Assembly: GCA_945882615.1 (NCBI GenBank)
Contig: CAMCWK010000023.1
Location: forward strand, 1 to 46,411
DNA: 46,411 nt
Source of the DNA: Rhizobium sp. Q54
GTDB lineage: Bacteria > Pseudomonadota > Alphaproteobacteria > Micropepsales > Micropepsaceae
Reading direction: 5' to 3'
Position 1 is the first letter of the stretch. Each line of letters opens with the position of its first letter. A program made the position numbers and the translations under genes. Positions 45,901 to 46,411 of the stretch are shown here, one piece after another. Under the pieces are notes generated by a model. It was not told the origin of the DNA. It did not search any database and was given only the letters and a program-made list of their open reading frames with translations.

Positions 45901-46411
45901 ATCGCGGCCCAGGAGATTGGGGCGCGGGCCGATCATCGACACCAGGCTCATCACCAGCTCTTCGCGGATTGGATCGATCGGCGGGTTGGTGACTTGGGCG
46001 AAGTTCTGTGTGAAATAGTCGTAAAGCAGCCGGCTGCGGTTGGATAGCACGGCGATCGGCGTGTCGGTGCCCATCGAGCCAAGCGGATCGTCGCCGAAAG
46101 CTGCCATCGGCTCGAGGAACTTGGAGATGTCTTCCTGCGTGTAGCCGAACGCCTGCTGGCGATCGAGCAGCGAACCCGATTCGACGGGGAGCTGAGCGCG
46201 TTCAGGCTCGACAACCGCCAGATCTTTTAGCTTGTACTGCGCCTGTTCAAGCCATTCCTCGTAGGGCTCAGCAGCGGCGAGCTGCGCCTTGATTTCCTCA
46301 TCCTCGATGATGCGGCCCTGTGCGAAATCGATCAGCAGCATCTTGCCGGGCTGAAGCCGCCACTTGCGGACAATGCTGTCTTCCTTGATCGGCAGCACGC
46401 CCGATTCGGAC
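42955..46411 (-). CDS. gltB: Glutamate synthase (NADPH) large subunit, C-terminal 1151 residues (5' end outside window)
   Basis: This is the catalytic large subunit of glutamate synthase. The coding frame runs off the right edge, and the window opens inside [23 protein letters not shown]. The N-terminal glutaminase domain (roughly the first 380 residues of a ~1500-residue protein) is therefore missing from view. Present are the central domain, the FMN-binding synthase barrel ([18 protein letters not shown], then [24 protein letters not shown]), and the 3Fe-4S cysteines [16 protein letters not shown]. The C-terminal GXGXG beta-helix follows ([35 protein letters not shown]). The frame is intact throughout. 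It ends 5 bases before gltD. Confidence 0.96.
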   Translation of the reverse strand, partial: SESGVLPIKEDSIVRKWRLQPGKMLLIDFAQGRIIEDEEIKAQLAAAEPYEEWLEQAQYKLKDLAVVEPERAQLPVESGSLLDRQQAFGYTQEDISKFLEPMAAFGDDPLGSMGTDTPIAVLSNRSRLLYDYFTQNFAQVTNPPIDPIREELVMSLVSMIGPRPNLLGRDAGAHKRLEVTQPVLTNADVEKIRSISELVDGAFRTATIDCTWPAVEGADGLSNAVQRICLNATDAVLADNNILILSDRAVSADRIPIPAALAIAAVHHHLVRQGLRMQTGLVVETGEAREVHHFCVLAGYGAEAVNPYLAFETLEQIRVKQGLSLKAYEVQKNYIKAIGKGVLKVMSKMGISTYQSYCGAQIFDAVGLSSDFIEKYFTGTATTVEGIGLKEIAEECVRRHRDAFGDNPIYRNMLDVGGDYAFRLRGEDHAWTPESVSRLQHAVRGNNPAEYELFAQQINDQNERLLTLRGLMNFKTDGASVPLDEVEAASEIVKRFSTGAMSFGSISREAHTNLAIAMNRIGGRSNTGEGGEESDRFTPMANGDSMRSAIKQVASGRFGVTAEYLVNADDIQIKMAQGAKPGEGGQLPGHKVDANIAKVRHSTPGVGLISPPPHHDIYSIEDLAQLIRDLKSVNQKARISVKLVSEVGVGTVAAGVAKCRADHVTISGFEGGTGASPLTSLTHAGSPWEIGLAETQQTLVLNGLRGRIAVQVDGGLRTGRDVAIGALLGADEFGFATAPLIASGCIMMRKCHLNTCPVGVATQDPILRKRFTGQPEHVINYFFFVAEELRMIMSELGFRTVAEMVGRVDRLDMKKAIGHWKAKGVDLSRILYSVTPKPGVAIHHKEKQNHGLESALDHELIAAAKPSIENGQPVRLERSVRNVDRTVGAMLSGEVARRHGHAGLPEDTISVKFTGTAGQSFGAFLARGVSIELTGDANDYVGKGLSGGRIVVKPPKGLSRDPAENIIVGNTVLYGAVAGEAYFHGVAGERFAVRNSGAIAVVEGTGDHGCEYMTGGVVVVLGTTGRNFAAGMSGGVAYVYDEDGSFEQRCNPSMVKLEKIGPCENIDHSDLPKQRSVSVADAGMGDFLRFDAERLKILVERHLLHTGSARAKMILDNWDAQLCKFVKVMPSDYATALAAIKARAASHIAAE

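Noticed and set aside
1..46411. CRISPR arrays, tRNA or rRNA genes, prophage or defence modules
   Set aside because: I found no regularly spaced repeats, tRNA-like cloverleaf with a T-loop motif, rRNA core sequence or phage structural genes.

Overview
The window looks like chromosomal DNA from a GC-rich alphaproteobacterium. Evidence is the periplasmic glucan genes (OpgH and OpgG/D types), a TonB-dependent receptor, an MlaA lipoprotein, alphaproteobacterial-style glutamate synthase genes, frequent GTG starts and overlapping stop/start codons. I cannot name the genus from sequence alone. No rRNA, tRNA or CRISPR array was seen.

Layout. 1-319: the 3' tail and right end of an IS3-family insertion sequence, then a perfect palindrome behind recQ. 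320-7204: recQ (-), a secreted aldose 1-epimerase (+), and divergent opgH (-) and opgG/D-type (+) genes for osmoregulated periplasmic glucans. 7205-7844: a 640-base non-coding stretch rich in hairpins. 7845-10958: a COG2509-type FAD protein (+) convergent with an OprP/OprO-type porin (-). 10959-15968: a long leader region, then an RND pump gene overlapping its membrane fusion protein gene. 16013-21607: an FKBP isomerase lipoprotein, a tiny lipoprotein, a TonB-dependent receptor divergent from an SDR oxidoreductase, and mlaA with a strong terminator. 21693-29691: a three-gene mdtABC-type operon on the minus strand, with four-base stop/start overlaps. 29900-30448: a DedA-type membrane protein.

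30696-41344 is an exopolysaccharide locus: initiating sugar-phosphate transferase, WecG/TagA-type glycosyltransferase, Wzx-like flippase, two family-2 glycosyltransferases, a GH10 glycoside hydrolase with a Tat-like signal, an FAD oxidoreductase on the opposite strand, an ATP-grasp ligase, and a Wzz/tyrosine-kinase-like protein with a degraded ATP site. Together these could start, extend, flip, trim and length-control a polymer. No Wzy polymerase or Wza export gene is visible. A REP-like palindromic element separates this locus from gltD and a truncated gltB (minus strand) that runs off the right edge.

The points most worth a second look are: an MdtC-like pump subunit with Asn in place of the second proton-relay Asp plus a 72-residue Ser/Thr/Ala/Gly-rich insertion; an MdtA-like fusion protein with a cysteine-rich GLG1-type repeat on its C-terminus; the degenerate kinase in the polysaccharide locus; the FAD/ATP-grasp/GH10 trio there; and a palindrome found in both promoter regions of that locus.
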